A DNA stretch of 47,513 bases from an uncultured Oscillospiraceae bacterium (GTDB lineage: Bacteria > Bacillota > Clostridia > Oscillospirales > Oscillospiraceae). Positions 1 through 7,799 of the stretch are shown in pieces. How positions within the stretch are numbered: position 1 is the first letter of the stretch; every line of letters starts with the position of its first letter. The notes below the pieces were generated by a model, which had not been told where the DNA came from, ran no database searches, and worked only from the letters and a program-made list of their open reading frames with translations. Both the position numbers and the translations under genes were made by a program. The stretch is from assembly GCA_947588955.1 (NCBI GenBank), contig CANPYX010000018.1:1-47513 (forward strand), in the 5' to 3' direction.

Positions 1-27
1 GTGGTTATTTTTCCACACAAAAACCGA

Positions 28-71
28 GGCTGTGAAAAGCCGAGCGTGTAGATGCTCTTTTTTTCACAGCC
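28..71. terminator. Hairpin at window start, probable terminator or dispersed repeat
   Basis: GGCTGTGAAAA at 28-38 pairs with TTTTCACAGCC at 61-71, and an inner GAGC/GCTC pair lies between them. On the minus strand, bases 77-59 form a 19-mer identical to 47437-47455 at the far end of the window. It may end a gene lying left of the window or belong to a dispersed repeat family. The rest of 1-113 shows nothing codable. Confidence 0.45.
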
Positions 72-122
72 CCTTTTACTGAACGCTCCCATTAAAAAAT
101 ATTTGAGAAGGAAATGTTATCT

Positions 123-923
123 ATGAAGTATATGACTTTCAATTCATCGTGTTCTTATGCGGGGATCGCAAATCTTTTGTCGTTTTATGGGATAGATACC
201 GAGGACAGAACGATTGCGCTTGAAATGGGGCTGCCGTTTTTGTTTGACTATGAGGAGGGGTGTTATTTTTCGGGACCAATGCTTCAAGGCGCAAAATGGT
301 TCAATCTCTACTTAAAGCCTATCGGCTATACCATGACGGAAAAAGAGGTAAATAAGGAACAGCTTTGCGGTTATCTTCGCGATTTACAGTATGCCATGCT
401 GGGCATTTATGTAAGCGAGAGAAATAAGCACGCCGTAGTATACACAGGGATGAGAGACGGAAAATTCTGCATGCTCAATAACAAATGGGAACAGTCTGAT
501 GAGCCTGATACGCTGGTGTTTTCAGAACAGGAGCTTTTGCGGCGGGTCGATGAAAAAGTAACGGTGGGTGTTTTGAATAAGACCGCTTGTGAAGCTGTTA
601 AAGCTGAAAGTACGGTAAAGCACTCTATAGCTGTCCTTCAGTCGTTGGCAAAAGAAATAGCCGACTTCTGTTCACAGGAAAGACTCTCAACGGATATTCG
701 GTTGTCTATGAATACTCTATTCCGCGCGATTCTGCTTGATGGAATTACAATGCTGGATTTGATTGGGGAAACTCAAATCAGCCAAAAGCTGAAAATTGTG
801 CAAGGGCAATTTATGAACGCTGTAAAGGAAAACAAACCCCTACAGCTCGACCAACGCCTTGACATGGCGCTGTTAGATTCCGCCATTACAGAATATATCA
901 ACTTGATTCGCGTCCATGCGTAA
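123..923 (+). CDS. Uncharacterised papain-like (C39/BtrH-type) protein
   Basis: A 266-residue cytoplasmic protein. The N-terminal ~150 residues resemble the C39-like/BtrH N-terminal fold: a Cys in an SSCSYAG context (C10), then KHAVVYTG with H103, then an Asn pair at 119-120. This order would suit a Cys-His-Asn papain-like triad. The C-terminal ~110 residues are helical with no recognised domain. I chose ATG 123 over ATG 114 because the GAGAAGG ribosome site at 105-111 lies only 2 nt from the first ATG but 11 nt from the second. The gene is clearly richer in A/T-ending codons (ttt, aaa, gaa) than everything downstream, which suggests separate ancestry. It stands alone and converges on the S24-like gene. 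The fold assignment is an inference; the substrate is unknown. Confidence 0.6.
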   Translation: MKYMTFNSSCSYAGIANLLSFYGIDTEDRTIALEMGLPFLFDYEEGCYFSGPMLQGAKWFNLYLKPIGYTMTEKEVNKEQLCGYLRDLQYAMLGIYVSERNKHAVVYTGMRDGKFCMLNNKWEQSDEPDTLVFSEQELLRRVDEKVTVGVLNKTACEAVKAESTVKHSIAVLQSLAKEIADFCSQERLSTDIRLSMNTLFRAILLDGITMLDLIGETQISQKLKIVQGQFMNAVKENKPLQLDQRLDMALLDSAITEYINLIRVHA

Positions 924-925
924 AC

Positions 926-941
926 AAAGCTCTGCTTTTTT
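926..941 (+). terminator. Weak intrinsic terminator of the first gene
   Basis: A 5-bp AAAGC/GCTTT stem with a 3-nt loop is followed directly by more T residues, just after the stop at 921-923. It lies between two convergent genes. The stem is short, so it is a weak call. Confidence 0.4.
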
Positions 942-1290
942 AATCTTCAACACCCGGCAGCGGAGGCGTGTGGTTTAAGAGCACCCTGCCGTAGAAGCTC
1001 ACGCCCTTAGGGTCCGTGGGCGGAACGGTGATGTCCAGCTCGCGGCGCGCCCGGTTCAGGACAAAGAGGTATATGTTCCCCTCGCTGTCCTCCAAATACT
1101 GCCGGCACACCAGCTCCCCGCGCGCAAGGAAAAGCCCCACGTCCCCCGGCTCCGGCATGGGTCCTCGGCTTACGTAGAAGACCTGCCCCGCCCTTATCCA
1201 GGGCTCCATCGAGTCGTCCCCCTGCCGCACGCCGAACCCGGCGCCGGCGGGGATATTTTTTCCTCTTTTTACTCTCTGCGGCTCAGCCAT
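940..1290 (-). CDS. S24/LexA-fold protein without a DNA-binding domain
   Basis: This 116-residue protein has the shape of an S24 (LexA/CI C-terminal) serine peptidase domain alone. The nucleophile motif GDDSMEP is present with Ser27, followed by the usual GQVFYVSR strand. Where LexA relatives have the general-base Lys in a V-K-R-L context, this protein reads VCRQY, so the catalytic Lys appears to be Cys. There is no helix-turn-helix; the N-terminal 20 residues are basic and short. ATG 1290 overlaps the ktrA-like stop as TGATG, with AAGGCG upstream, so the gene is probably translationally coupled to the potassium pair. It may be an inactive sensor or a self-cleavage-deficient relic; its function is not known. 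Confidence 0.6.
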   Translation of the reverse strand: MAEPQRVKRGKNIPAGAGFGVRQGDDSMEPWIRAGQVFYVSRGPMPEPGDVGLFLARGELVCRQYLEDSEGNIYLFVLNRARRELDITVPPTDPKGVSFYGRVLLNHTPPLPGVED

Positions 1291-1940
1291 CACGCCTTGC
1301 CCGCCAGCCTGAACACGTCAGAGGAGGCGCCCATGACCATTATGTGGTCGCCCTCCTTGAAAACATACCCCGGACCCGGCGCGGCGATGAGCTTCTCGCC
1401 CTGCTTTATGGCGATGATGTTCACGCTGTGCTTTTTCCGCACGTCCACTCCCACAATGGTGTCGCCTATCCAGGACCTTGGCACCTTTATCTCATATATC
1501 GCCACGTCCTCGGTGATGGGTATGAAGTCGAAAATGTTGTCGGAGTTGTAGCGCACCGCCACGCGCTCGGCGATCTCCCTTTCGGGGTACACCACCTCAT
1601 ATGCGCCGATCTGCTTCAAAAGCATCTCCTGGATGTCCTGGGTCGTCTTTGATATGACCTTTTTCGCGCCGTGGCGCACCAAAAGCGCCGTGGTCACAAG
1701 GGAGGATTGGAAGTCGTCGCCCGTTGTGACAAAGCACAGGTCAAAGTTCTCCACGCCCAGCGACGCCACCACCGGCTCCTTGGTGCAGTCCCCGATGGTA
1801 CACTCGGTGAAGCGGTTTGCCATCAGCTCCACCAGCTCCGCGTCCTTGTCCACTATCATCACATCGTTGCCCAGCTCTTGCATCTTTGTCGCCAGGTGCC
1901 GCCCGAAGCGGCCAAGACCAATGACCAGTACGGATTTCAT
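1290..1940 (-). CDS. ktrA: Potassium uptake regulatory subunit (KtrA/TrkA, RCK)
   Basis: Cytosolic gating subunit of a Ktr/Trk potassium uptake system. Residues 1-~130 form an RCK N-terminal Rossmann domain: the nucleotide loop GLGRFGRHLA is near residue 8, an acidic residue ends beta-2 (VDKD), and GDCTKEP and TTGDDF follow. Residues ~135-216 form the RCK C-terminal (TrkA-C) domain. At 216 residues it matches single-RCK KtrA rather than the double-length E. coli TrkA. The start at 1940 follows GGGAGG with good spacing. It lies 15 nt downstream of the ktrB-like gene and overlaps the S24-like gene by one base, so the three are likely one transcript. Confidence 0.9.
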   Translation of the reverse strand: MKSVLVIGLGRFGRHLATKMQELGNDVMIVDKDAELVELMANRFTECTIGDCTKEPVVASLGVENFDLCFVTTGDDFQSSLVTTALLVRHGAKKVISKTTQDIQEMLLKQIGAYEVVYPEREIAERVAVRYNSDNIFDFIPITEDVAIYEIKVPRSWIGDTIVGVDVRKKHSVNIIAIKQGEKLIAAPGPGYVFKEGDHIMVMGASSDVFRLAGKA

Positions 1941-1955
1941 AGGTATCCTCCCAAA

Positions 1956-3296
1956 TCAGCCCACGAGCAGCTTGCCCGAGGGGAATTTCACCGGCGACGC
2001 GCCCTGTTCGCCCGTGAGGGCTATCGCCATTGTGAGCCCGCCGATCCTTCCGGCGAACATCAGCGCCGTCAATATAAGCTTTGCCGCCACGCCAAGGGTG
2101 GGCGTTATACCCGTGGAGAGCCCCACGGTGGCTATGGCGGAGATGACCTCAAAAAGCGCGTCCCTCAGCGGCGCGGACTCCACCGCGCAAAGGGCGCAGG
2201 TCGCCACGATCACCGCCGTCAGGTATATGACCACGATGGCTGTCGCCTGCCTGACGGTGTCGTCGTCGATCCGCCGCCTCAGCGCCGTTGGGGGCGACTT
2301 CTTCACCGACGCCGCCGTGCAGATGAGCACCACAGCCACGGTTGTGGTTTTAAGTCCGCCGGCGGTGGAGCCGGGGGACCCGCCCACCAGCATGAGCACC
2401 ATCGTCAAAAGCGCCCCGGCGTCGGAGAGCTCCGACATCGGCACCGTGGCGAAGCCCGCCGTCCTGGGCGTCACCGCCTGGAAAAGCGACAGCAGCACCT
2501 TTTTTCCCGCCCCCGTGCCGGCGAAGGCGGCGGCATTTTCAAATATGAGAAACAGCGCGAAGGGCACGGCTATAAGCAGGCCCGTCATTATGAGCACTAT
2601 CTTTGAGTGGAATTTCAGCTTTTTCAGGCGGAATTTGGAGTTGAGAAGGTCGTCCCAGACGATAAATCCCAGCCCGCCCAGGATTATGAGGGCGGAGACG
2701 GTGAGCACCACCAGCGCGTCCCCGGAAAATGCGGAGAGGCTCGCCCCGCCGTTGTAATCACCCATGAGGTCAAAGCCGGCGTTGCAGAATGCCGAAACGG
2801 AGTGGAAGACGGAGAACCATATGCCCCGCCCCCAGCCAAAGAGGGGGACGAACCTTATCGCCAGCAGTACAGCTCCCGCGGCCTCAAATATGACAGTCCC
2901 CAAAAAGAGCCGACGCACCATCTTTACCACTCCGGCGTAGCTGTCGCTGCCCGCCGCCTGCATTATGAGCCGCGAATCGGAAAGGCTCGCACGCTTTCTG
3001 ACAACGGAGAAGAAGCCCGTGATGATGGTCATGGCGCCCAGCCCGCCCACCTGAATGAGGACGAGTATCACCGCCTGACCCGTCACGCTCCAGTGCCCCG
3101 CCGTGTCAACAACGGCAAGCCCCGTGACGCACGCCGCCGAGGTGGAGGTAAAGAGGCAGTCCACAAACGGCGTCAACACGCCCTCGTTGGAGCACCAGGG
3201 GAGCGTGAGGACAACGGAGCCCAAAAGTATGACCGCAAGGAAGCTCAGGACCACGAGCTTCACCGGCGTCATTCTCCGCCGTAACTTTGCGGGCAT
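1956..3296 (-). CDS. ktrB: Potassium transporter membrane subunit (KtrB/TrkH)
   Basis: A 446-residue integral membrane potassium translocator of the KtrB/TrkH superfamily. Four pore-loop repeats are visible: SAACVTGLA, SAFCNAGFD, PRTAGFAT and ATVGLSTG, each with the central glycine of the filter. The VGGSPGSTAGG segment corresponds to the flexible gating region after the third repeat. About eight to ten hydrophobic helices are present. Its length fits KtrB (about 450) better than TrkH (about 480). The start has GGAGGTGAGGGT immediately upstream. It is first in an operon with the RCK subunit, behind the promoter at 3341-3369. Ion preference (K+ alone or Na+-coupled) cannot be read from sequence. 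Confidence 0.92.
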   Translation of the reverse strand: MPAKLRRRMTPVKLVVLSFLAVILLGSVVLTLPWCSNEGVLTPFVDCLFTSTSAACVTGLAVVDTAGHWSVTGQAVILVLIQVGGLGAMTIITGFFSVVRKRASLSDSRLIMQAAGSDSYAGVVKMVRRLFLGTVIFEAAGAVLLAIRFVPLFGWGRGIWFSVFHSVSAFCNAGFDLMGDYNGGASLSAFSGDALVVLTVSALIILGGLGFIVWDDLLNSKFRLKKLKFHSKIVLIMTGLLIAVPFALFLIFENAAAFAGTGAGKKVLLSLFQAVTPRTAGFATVPMSELSDAGALLTMVLMLVGGSPGSTAGGLKTTTVAVVLICTAASVKKSPPTALRRRIDDDTVRQATAIVVIYLTAVIVATCALCAVESAPLRDALFEVISAIATVGLSTGITPTLGVAAKLILTALMFAGRIGGLTMAIALTGEQGASPVKFPSGKLLVG

Positions 3297-3340
3297 ACCC
3301 TCACCTCCGATTTAATAAAGGATTTAAAAAAGCATTTTAT

Positions 3341-3369
3341 ATTTTATACCAAATCCTTCCCAAGGTCAA
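3341..3369 (-). promoter_or_regulatory. Sigma-A-type promoter for the ktrBA operon
   Basis: On the minus strand TTGACC (3369-3364) and TAAAAT (3346-3341) are separated by 17 nt. The -10 lies about 45 nt upstream of the ktrB start. Confidence 0.65.
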
Positions 3370-3448
3370 TACACACCTCTCAAGTTGACAGTATAAAAAA
3401 TTAAATCGAACCACCGCCGTTCCGGACAAAAAAATCCCGTTCTGCCGC

Positions 3449-3476
3449 TTGACACCGCCAAAGCCGGTGCTATAAT
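3449..3476 (+). promoter_or_regulatory. Near-consensus promoter for ferritin
   Basis: TTGACA and TATAAT are both perfect, with a 16-nt spacer. Transcription would start near 3483, leaving a leader of about 60 nt before the ferritin ATG. Confidence 0.8.
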
Positions 3477-3542
3477 AATTACGGTTACGGCTAATACGAA
3501 AAGTATCAGACCGATTTTTTACTTCTGTAAGGAGGACCCAAT

Positions 3543-4052
3543 ATGGACAAAAATGTTTCCGCGCTCTTGAATGACCAGATCAACAAGGAGCTCTATTCCG
3601 CCTATCTCTACCTGGATATGGCAAATTTTTACGACGAGAAGGGGCTTGACGGCTTCGCCAACTGGTACGAGATACAGGCCCGCGAGGAGCAGGACCACGC
3701 GCTGCTTATCTACAAGTACCTCCACAACAACTCCGAGAAGGTGACTCTGGAGGCCGTGGCAAAGCCCGACAAGACCTACTCCGCCCTCATTGACCCCCTG
3801 AAGGCCGCCCACGCCCATGAGCAGTACGTCACCGGCCTCATCAACAACATCTACCGCGCCGCCCAGGACGCCCACGACTACCGCACCGTCCAGTTCCTTG
3901 ACTGGTTCGTTAAGGAGCAGGGCGAGGAGGAGAAGAACTCCTCCGATATGATAACCAAGATGGAGCTCTTCGGCGACGACACCCGCTGCCTCTACATGCT
4001 CAACTCCGAGCTCGCATCACGCGTGTATTCGGAGCCTTCGCTTAAAATTTAA
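3543..4052 (+). CDS. ftnA: Ferritin (FtnA-type iron storage protein)
   Basis: A 169-residue non-haem ferritin that oxidises Fe(II) and stores the mineral core in a 24-subunit shell. The four-helix bundle carries the di-iron ligands in family order: E16 (NKELYSAYLYLD), E49 and H52 (REEQDHA), E92 and Q125/E128 (KEQGEEE). Length and helix pattern match bacterial FtnA and not bacterioferritin; no haem Met is evident. AAGGAGG precedes ATG 3543. It is monocistronic, with a strong promoter and a strong terminator. No obvious Fur box or iron-responsive palindrome was recognised upstream. Confidence 0.95.
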   Translation: MDKNVSALLNDQINKELYSAYLYLDMANFYDEKGLDGFANWYEIQAREEQDHALLIYKYLHNNSEKVTLEAVAKPDKTYSALIDPLKAAHAHEQYVTGLINNIYRAAQDAHDYRTVQFLDWFVKEQGEEEKNSSDMITKMELFGDDTRCLYMLNSELASRVYSEPSLKI

Positions 4053-4081
4053 AAAAGGGCTTTGCCCTTTTTTAAATTTTA
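4043..4081 (+). terminator. Strong intrinsic terminator of ferritin
   Basis: An 18-bp perfect stem (4043-4060 with 4064-4081) has a TTT loop and overlaps the stop codon at 4050. The T-rich 3' arm supports termination. It doubles as hairpin D of the dispersed element R1. Confidence 0.8.
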
Positions 4082-4226
4082 GGGGGGACGTGCGAAAAAA
4101 ATTTCGGAAATGTCTGCGGACATTTCCGAAATTTTTTTCTGCTGTCGCGCTGCGCGCGTGACCCGAAGGGTCACACACTTGCGCGACAAGAGGTGATTTT
4201 TCCGACGTACATGCCGTCGAAAAAAT
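4043..4226 (+). repeat. Dispersed four-hairpin 3' element, copy R1
   Basis: Order in ferritin transcript direction: hairpin D (the terminator, 4043-4081); conserved spacer GGGGGACGTGCGAAAAA; hairpin C (4095-4114 with 4119-4138, loop TGCG); hairpin B (TGTCGCGC 4143-4150 with GCGCGACA 4181-4188, inner GTGACCC/GGGTCAC 4158-4174); hairpin A (4196-4207 with 4215-4226). Hairpin A has lost one G in its right arm compared with R2 and R3. The same D-C-B-A order occurs at 7794-7619 and 17705-17523 on the minus strand. It fills the gap between ferritin and the convergent GH2 gene. Confidence 0.85.
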
Positions 4227-4239
4227 ATTTGATGAAGAT

Positions 4240-6540
4240 TTAAAGCTTTACTTCAAAGGTTCCAAATTCATCTGAGGTTGCTCTGACTGTTATTGGGGTG
4301 CCGTTGGGGAGGAGGACGGCTTGGGCTTGGCCTCGGTATGTTTCGTACCGGCCTGTCTCAAAACGGCTCTCTGTCCTGGGCTGGGCGCTTCCGAACGCAA
4401 GAAGCTCCGCCCCCGTGACCTCGACGGACAGCACCGTGTCGGCGTTGGACTCAACCTCGCCGTTTTCGCCCACCACCGAGAAGTCCACGTACAGCGGCCT
4501 TCCCGCCTCCGGGACGCCCTCGGGGACGATCCTTATCCCCAGCCTGCCGCGAGCGGAGCGCAGCGCCGATTCCGAGAGCTCGTTCCCGTTGAGATCCAGC
4601 GCCACGGCGCGGATTTCTCCGGGCTCATACCGGACGCTGAAATCGGCGCGGCACCCCTTTGTCGGTGCTGTGCCCACGTGCCTGCCGTTTATGTACAGCG
4701 CGACCGTTGGCGCTTTGGAGTACACCTCGACCCCCGCCGGATTCCCGTCGCACCCCCTCCAGGACCAGCTCGGAAGGGCGTCCGAGCCCCTCCAGGCGCC
4801 CCTGTACTGGGGCTCGCCGGGGTGGTTGGGAGGGGATATCCCGATGTACGGCGTGTCCATGGCGCCCCAAACCGTCATCGCCAGCCCCGCCTCCGCGTTG
4901 TCGTGTCCGAGTATGTCAAAAGCGCCGGAATCCGCCAGCAGCCAGGGGTAGGGCTTGGCAAAGACCTTGGCGTCGGGCTCACAGCTCCACGCGCCGATGC
5001 CCGTCTCGCCCAGATAATCCCAGGCGGTCCACATGAAATCGCCGATGAGGTAGTCGTATTTCTCCACCGCCTCCCAGTTCTCCGCCAGCATGGAGGGGAA
5101 GGTCTCGCTGCCCACCACCACCCGGTCCGGGTACTTTTTGCAGTCCGTGGGGTAGCGGTCGGAGGCGTAGTTGTAGCCGGCGATGTCCAGAAGGGCGAAA
5201 TAGGCTTCAGTGGCGGCGTCCGCCTCAGGCCTTGCGGAGTAGCTGCACATGCCCAAAAACTGCTCCGACAGCAGTTTATTGAACTCCGTGCTGTCCACGG
5301 CCTTGTCCGCGCTTATCCCGCCGAATTGATGGGAGTAAAACGCCTCGGTGAGTATGACCAGGTTCGCGCCTGAGGTGACGGGACGGGAGGGGTCAAGGGC
5401 GTGGAGCGTGTCAACAAGCGCCCTTGCCGTCTCAAGCCCCCGCCGGCTCGCTGGCTCCGATACCTCGTTGCCGATGGAGTACATCACCACACAGGGGTGG
5501 TTGAAGTCCTTATTGACCATGCGCTCCAGGTCCATTTTCCAGTTTCCCTCGAAGCGGGAGGCGTAGTCGCCGGGATTTTTGTGGTTGAACCACATGTCCC
5601 AGCCCTCGTCCATTACGTACATTCCCACCTGGTCGCAGGCGTCCAGCAGGGACCTGGACGCCGGGTTGTGGGAGGAGCGTATGGCGTTGAAGCCGGCGGA
5701 TTTGAGTATCCTCACCCGCCGAAGCTCGGACTCCGGGAAGCTCCGCGCCCCCAAAATGCCGTTGTCGTGGTGGACGCACCCGCCCCGGAGCTTCACCGCC
5801 CTGCCGTTTACGAAAAAGCCCGTGGGACCCCATTCAAGCGTCCTAATGCCGAAGCTCTCCCGCGCCTCGTCGCCGCCGGGGAGCGCCGCGCGGCAGGTGT
5901 AGAGCTCCGGCGTTAAATCGCTCCAAAGCCTGGCGGCGGGTATCTCAAGCTCCAGCTCGTTCCCGGTGCCGGAGGCGACCACCGTGTCCCCGTCCAGTAT
6001 CTCCACCCTGGCGGGTAAAATGCCCGTATGCCTCACGGTGACCCTGACAACGGCGGGGTCAAGTGAAACCGTGCCGACCCTCACCCCGTAGGGCTCGATG
6101 TGCTCCGCCTCGCCCAGGTAAACGAACACCGGCCTGTGGAGCCCCGCGCCGGAGTACCATCGGGAGTTGGGGAGCTGTGTGTTGCCCACGACCACCCGCA
6201 GGACGTTTTCCTCCCCGATTTTCAGCCCGTCCCCCGGAACGAGGAACTGCTCATACCCGTAGGCGCACCCGCCCGCGCGAAGACCGTTCAAATATACCTC
6301 CGCCGTGGGATACGCGCCCTCAAACTCAAAAATGACGCTCTTTCCAGCCCAATCCGCGGGAGGGGTGAAGTGCTTTTCATACTCGTACACCCCGCCCTTG
6401 TAGTATCCGCACCCCGGACCAGATGGGTTTCCTGCCTGCCGGGGCTCGGTCTGCATGGCGTCGTGGGGCAAAAGCACAGGCAAAACCGTGCCGTCCTCCC
6501 TTTTAAGCGTCCAGCCGTCGTTGAAGCTCAGCCTTTTCAT
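4240..6540 (-). CDS. Glycoside hydrolase family 2 enzyme (probable beta-galactosidase)
   Basis: A 766-residue GH2 exo-glycosidase, probably removing terminal beta-galactosyl residues. Residues ~1-145 are the jelly-roll sugar-binding domain, ~150-235 the immunoglobulin-like domain and ~240-520 the TIM barrel. The acid/base Glu is E359 (YSIGNEVSE) and the nucleophile Glu E479 (VVGSETFPS). The C-terminus has DUF4982-like and GH2 domain-5-like beta regions. ATG 6540 was chosen because AAGGAGG sits 6 nt upstream; an in-frame start 42 nt further out would run into the preceding gene. It lies 11 nt downstream of the ECF S-component gene. No signal peptide is present. Activity on beta-glucuronide or another beta-glycoside cannot be excluded. 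Confidence 0.85.
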   Translation of the reverse strand: MKRLSFNDGWTLKREDGTVLPVLLPHDAMQTEPRQAGNPSGPGCGYYKGGVYEYEKHFTPPADWAGKSVIFEFEGAYPTAEVYLNGLRAGGCAYGYEQFLVPGDGLKIGEENVLRVVVGNTQLPNSRWYSGAGLHRPVFVYLGEAEHIEPYGVRVGTVSLDPAVVRVTVRHTGILPARVEILDGDTVVASGTGNELELEIPAARLWSDLTPELYTCRAALPGGDEARESFGIRTLEWGPTGFFVNGRAVKLRGGCVHHDNGILGARSFPESELRRVRILKSAGFNAIRSSHNPASRSLLDACDQVGMYVMDEGWDMWFNHKNPGDYASRFEGNWKMDLERMVNKDFNHPCVVMYSIGNEVSEPASRRGLETARALVDTLHALDPSRPVTSGANLVILTEAFYSHQFGGISADKAVDSTEFNKLLSEQFLGMCSYSARPEADAATEAYFALLDIAGYNYASDRYPTDCKKYPDRVVVGSETFPSMLAENWEAVEKYDYLIGDFMWTAWDYLGETGIGAWSCEPDAKVFAKPYPWLLADSGAFDILGHDNAEAGLAMTVWGAMDTPYIGISPPNHPGEPQYRGAWRGSDALPSWSWRGCDGNPAGVEVYSKAPTVALYINGRHVGTAPTKGCRADFSVRYEPGEIRAVALDLNGNELSESALRSARGRLGIRIVPEGVPEAGRPLYVDFSVVGENGEVESNADTVLSVEVTGAELLAFGSAQPRTESRFETGRYETYRGQAQAVLLPNGTPITVRATSDEFGTFEVKL

Positions 6541-6551
6541 GCGGTTCCTCC

Positions 6552-7064
6552 TTATTTTGTCATTAGCTTTGCGTACATCCACTCCATAAGCCTCCGGAGC
6601 GGCCCGAAAAGCGCCAGCGCCAGGGCGAAATTTCCGGCGCAGTGGACAAGGTCAAAGGGTATCCCGCTGACCCACCAGGAGACGGCGAACGCCCAGCCGC
6701 CGGTGACCAAATACACCGGCGCGCACAAAAGCCCGAAGAACAGCCCGAAGGCGCCGGACACCAGCGCCCAGATCAGATTCGTCCGACAGCCCCGCATGGC
6801 TATGGACACCGCCGCCAGTATGAGCCAGATGTACAGGTAGTTTATGGACCAGAGCTGCGGCGGGTAGACCGCCAGCACCAAAAGCACATAGGTGTATATC
6901 GGCAGAAGCGATTTCCACCCGAAGGTCACGGCAAAGAGCATCACAAAAAGCGACACCGGCTCCACGTTGGGAAGCCCCGACATCACCGCCGCGCTTATGA
7001 AGCACAGCCCTCCCAGAAGAGCAAAAAGCACCAGCTCCCGAACGCTTATCCTCCTGCCGCTCAT
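6552..7064 (-). CDS. ECF transporter S component (vitamin-binding membrane subunit)
   Basis: A 170-residue, very hydrophobic protein with about six predicted helices and the short basic N-terminus (SGRRISVREL) typical of energy-coupling-factor S components. Such subunits bind one micronutrient and use a shared EcfAA'T module encoded elsewhere. It overlaps the stop of the DUF4430 gene by 4 nt, implying coupling. DUF4430 is related to the C-terminal domain of transcobalamin and intrinsic factor, so a corrinoid ligand is a reasonable guess. Ligand identity is an inference; no EcfT or ATPase gene is nearby. Confidence 0.7.
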   Translation of the reverse strand: MSGRRISVRELVLFALLGGLCFISAAVMSGLPNVEPVSLFVMLFAVTFGWKSLLPIYTYVLLVLAVYPPQLWSINYLYIWLILAAVSIAMRGCRTNLIWALVSGAFGLFFGLLCAPVYLVTGGWAFAVSWWVSGIPFDLVHCAGNFALALALFGPLRRLMEWMYAKLMTK

Positions 7065-7453
7065 CTGGTGTACTCAAGCCGGAACACGTCGCCGTCGGCT
7101 ATGGGCGTGGTGTCCGCGCCGGAGACGGCGTACTCGCCGTTGCGGTACAGCGCCCAGTACGCGCCGTCCTCCTCGTAAACCGCCCTCTCCCCGTCGACTG
7201 AGGTGATATAAAGCCCGTACTCCCCCTGCTCGCCCTCCGCAAGCCCATCCGAGAGAAGCACAGCCCCCAGGTATTCCTCCGATGTTTTGTATGTGAAGGA
7301 CTTCACGCTCCCGTCGGAGTGCGCCGCCTCCACCGTTATCTCCTTAACCCCCTCCGAGACCTCCGGCCTCAGCGCCAGCCACACCCCCATCATAACCCCC
7401 GCCGCCGCCAAAAGCGCCAAACAGGCAATAATAATTTTAGTGTTCCTTTTCAT
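7061..7453 (-). CDS. DUF4430 (transcobalamin-like) membrane-anchored protein
   Basis: This 130-residue protein has an N-terminal membrane anchor at about residues 6-27 (IIIACLALLAAAGVMMGVWLA). The remainder is one extracytoplasmic DUF4430-like domain with the conserved segments KTSEEYLGAVLL, YGLYITSVDGE and AYWALYRNGEYA, ending in GDVFRLEYTR. There is no clean lipobox, so it is probably anchored by an uncleaved signal. It likely presents a ligand to the S component whose gene overlaps its 3' end. Expression is likely from the promoter at 7553-7581 through a hairpin-containing leader. Confidence 0.75.
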   Translation of the reverse strand: MKRNTKIIIACLALLAAAGVMMGVWLALRPEVSEGVKEITVEAAHSDGSVKSFTYKTSEEYLGAVLLSDGLAEGEQGEYGLYITSVDGERAVYEEDGAYWALYRNGEYAVSGADTTPIADGDVFRLEYTR

Positions 7454-7487
7454 CTTTTTTCACCGCTCTTTATATGTATAATTACCC

Positions 7488-7557
7488 CCGTTTTTCGACC
7501 CCCGGCAAAGCCGGGAAGAAAAACGGCTTAATATAATATCCGCCTCGCGGATATTAT
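7488..7557 (-). promoter_or_regulatory. Two hairpins in the DUF4430/ECF leader and promoter region
   Basis: Hairpin one is a nested stem: CCGTTTTTC 7488-7496 pairs with GAAAAACGG 7518-7526, and CCCGGC/GCCGGG lies inside. Hairpin two pairs 7533-7543 with 7547-7557 and overlaps the -10 element. No cobalamin riboswitch core was recognised, so the role is open; protein-binding sites are possible. Confidence 0.45.
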
Positions 7558-7581
7558 AGCAGAACCCTTTAAAACATTCAA
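7553..7581 (-). promoter_or_regulatory. Promoter for DUF4430-ECF S-GH2 operon
   Basis: On the minus strand TTGAAT (7581-7576) and a perfect TATAAT (7558-7553) are separated by 17 nt, giving a leader of about 90 nt. Confidence 0.65.
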
Positions 7582-7618
7582 GCCCCGCCCCAATTTCCAC
7601 CCAACCCCCAAATCAAAC

Positions 7619-7794
7619 ATTTTTCCGACGGCATGTACGTCGGAAAAATCACCTCTTGTCGCGCAAGTGTGTGACCCTTCGGGTCACGCGCGCAGCGCGA
7701 CAGCAGAAAAAGGTTTTGGAAATGTCCGCAGACATTTCCAAAACCTTTTTCGCACGTCCCCCTTCAAAAAAAGGGCAAATGCCCTTTTTTTGAA
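7619..7794 (-). repeat. Dispersed four-hairpin 3' element, copy R2
   Basis: Read on the minus strand, downstream of the histidine kinase: D (7794-7781 with 7776-7763), the conserved GGGGGACGTGCGAAAAA spacer, C (7750-7731 with 7726-7707, loop of 4), B (7702-7695 with 7664-7657, inner stem 7687-7681/7677-7671) and A (7649-7638 with 7630-7619). The stems are perfect or nearly so. Small ORFs that cross this block simply translate the hairpins. Confidence 0.85.
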
Positions 7795-7799
7795 AGCCT

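Noticed and set aside
4043-4226. CRISPR array or IS end
   Set aside because: There is no regular repeat-spacer pattern, no transposase, and no target-site duplication around the three copies.
7454-7560. Possible cobalamin riboswitch before the DUF4430/ECF genes
   Set aside because: The conserved riboswitch core was not found; only two simple hairpins are present.
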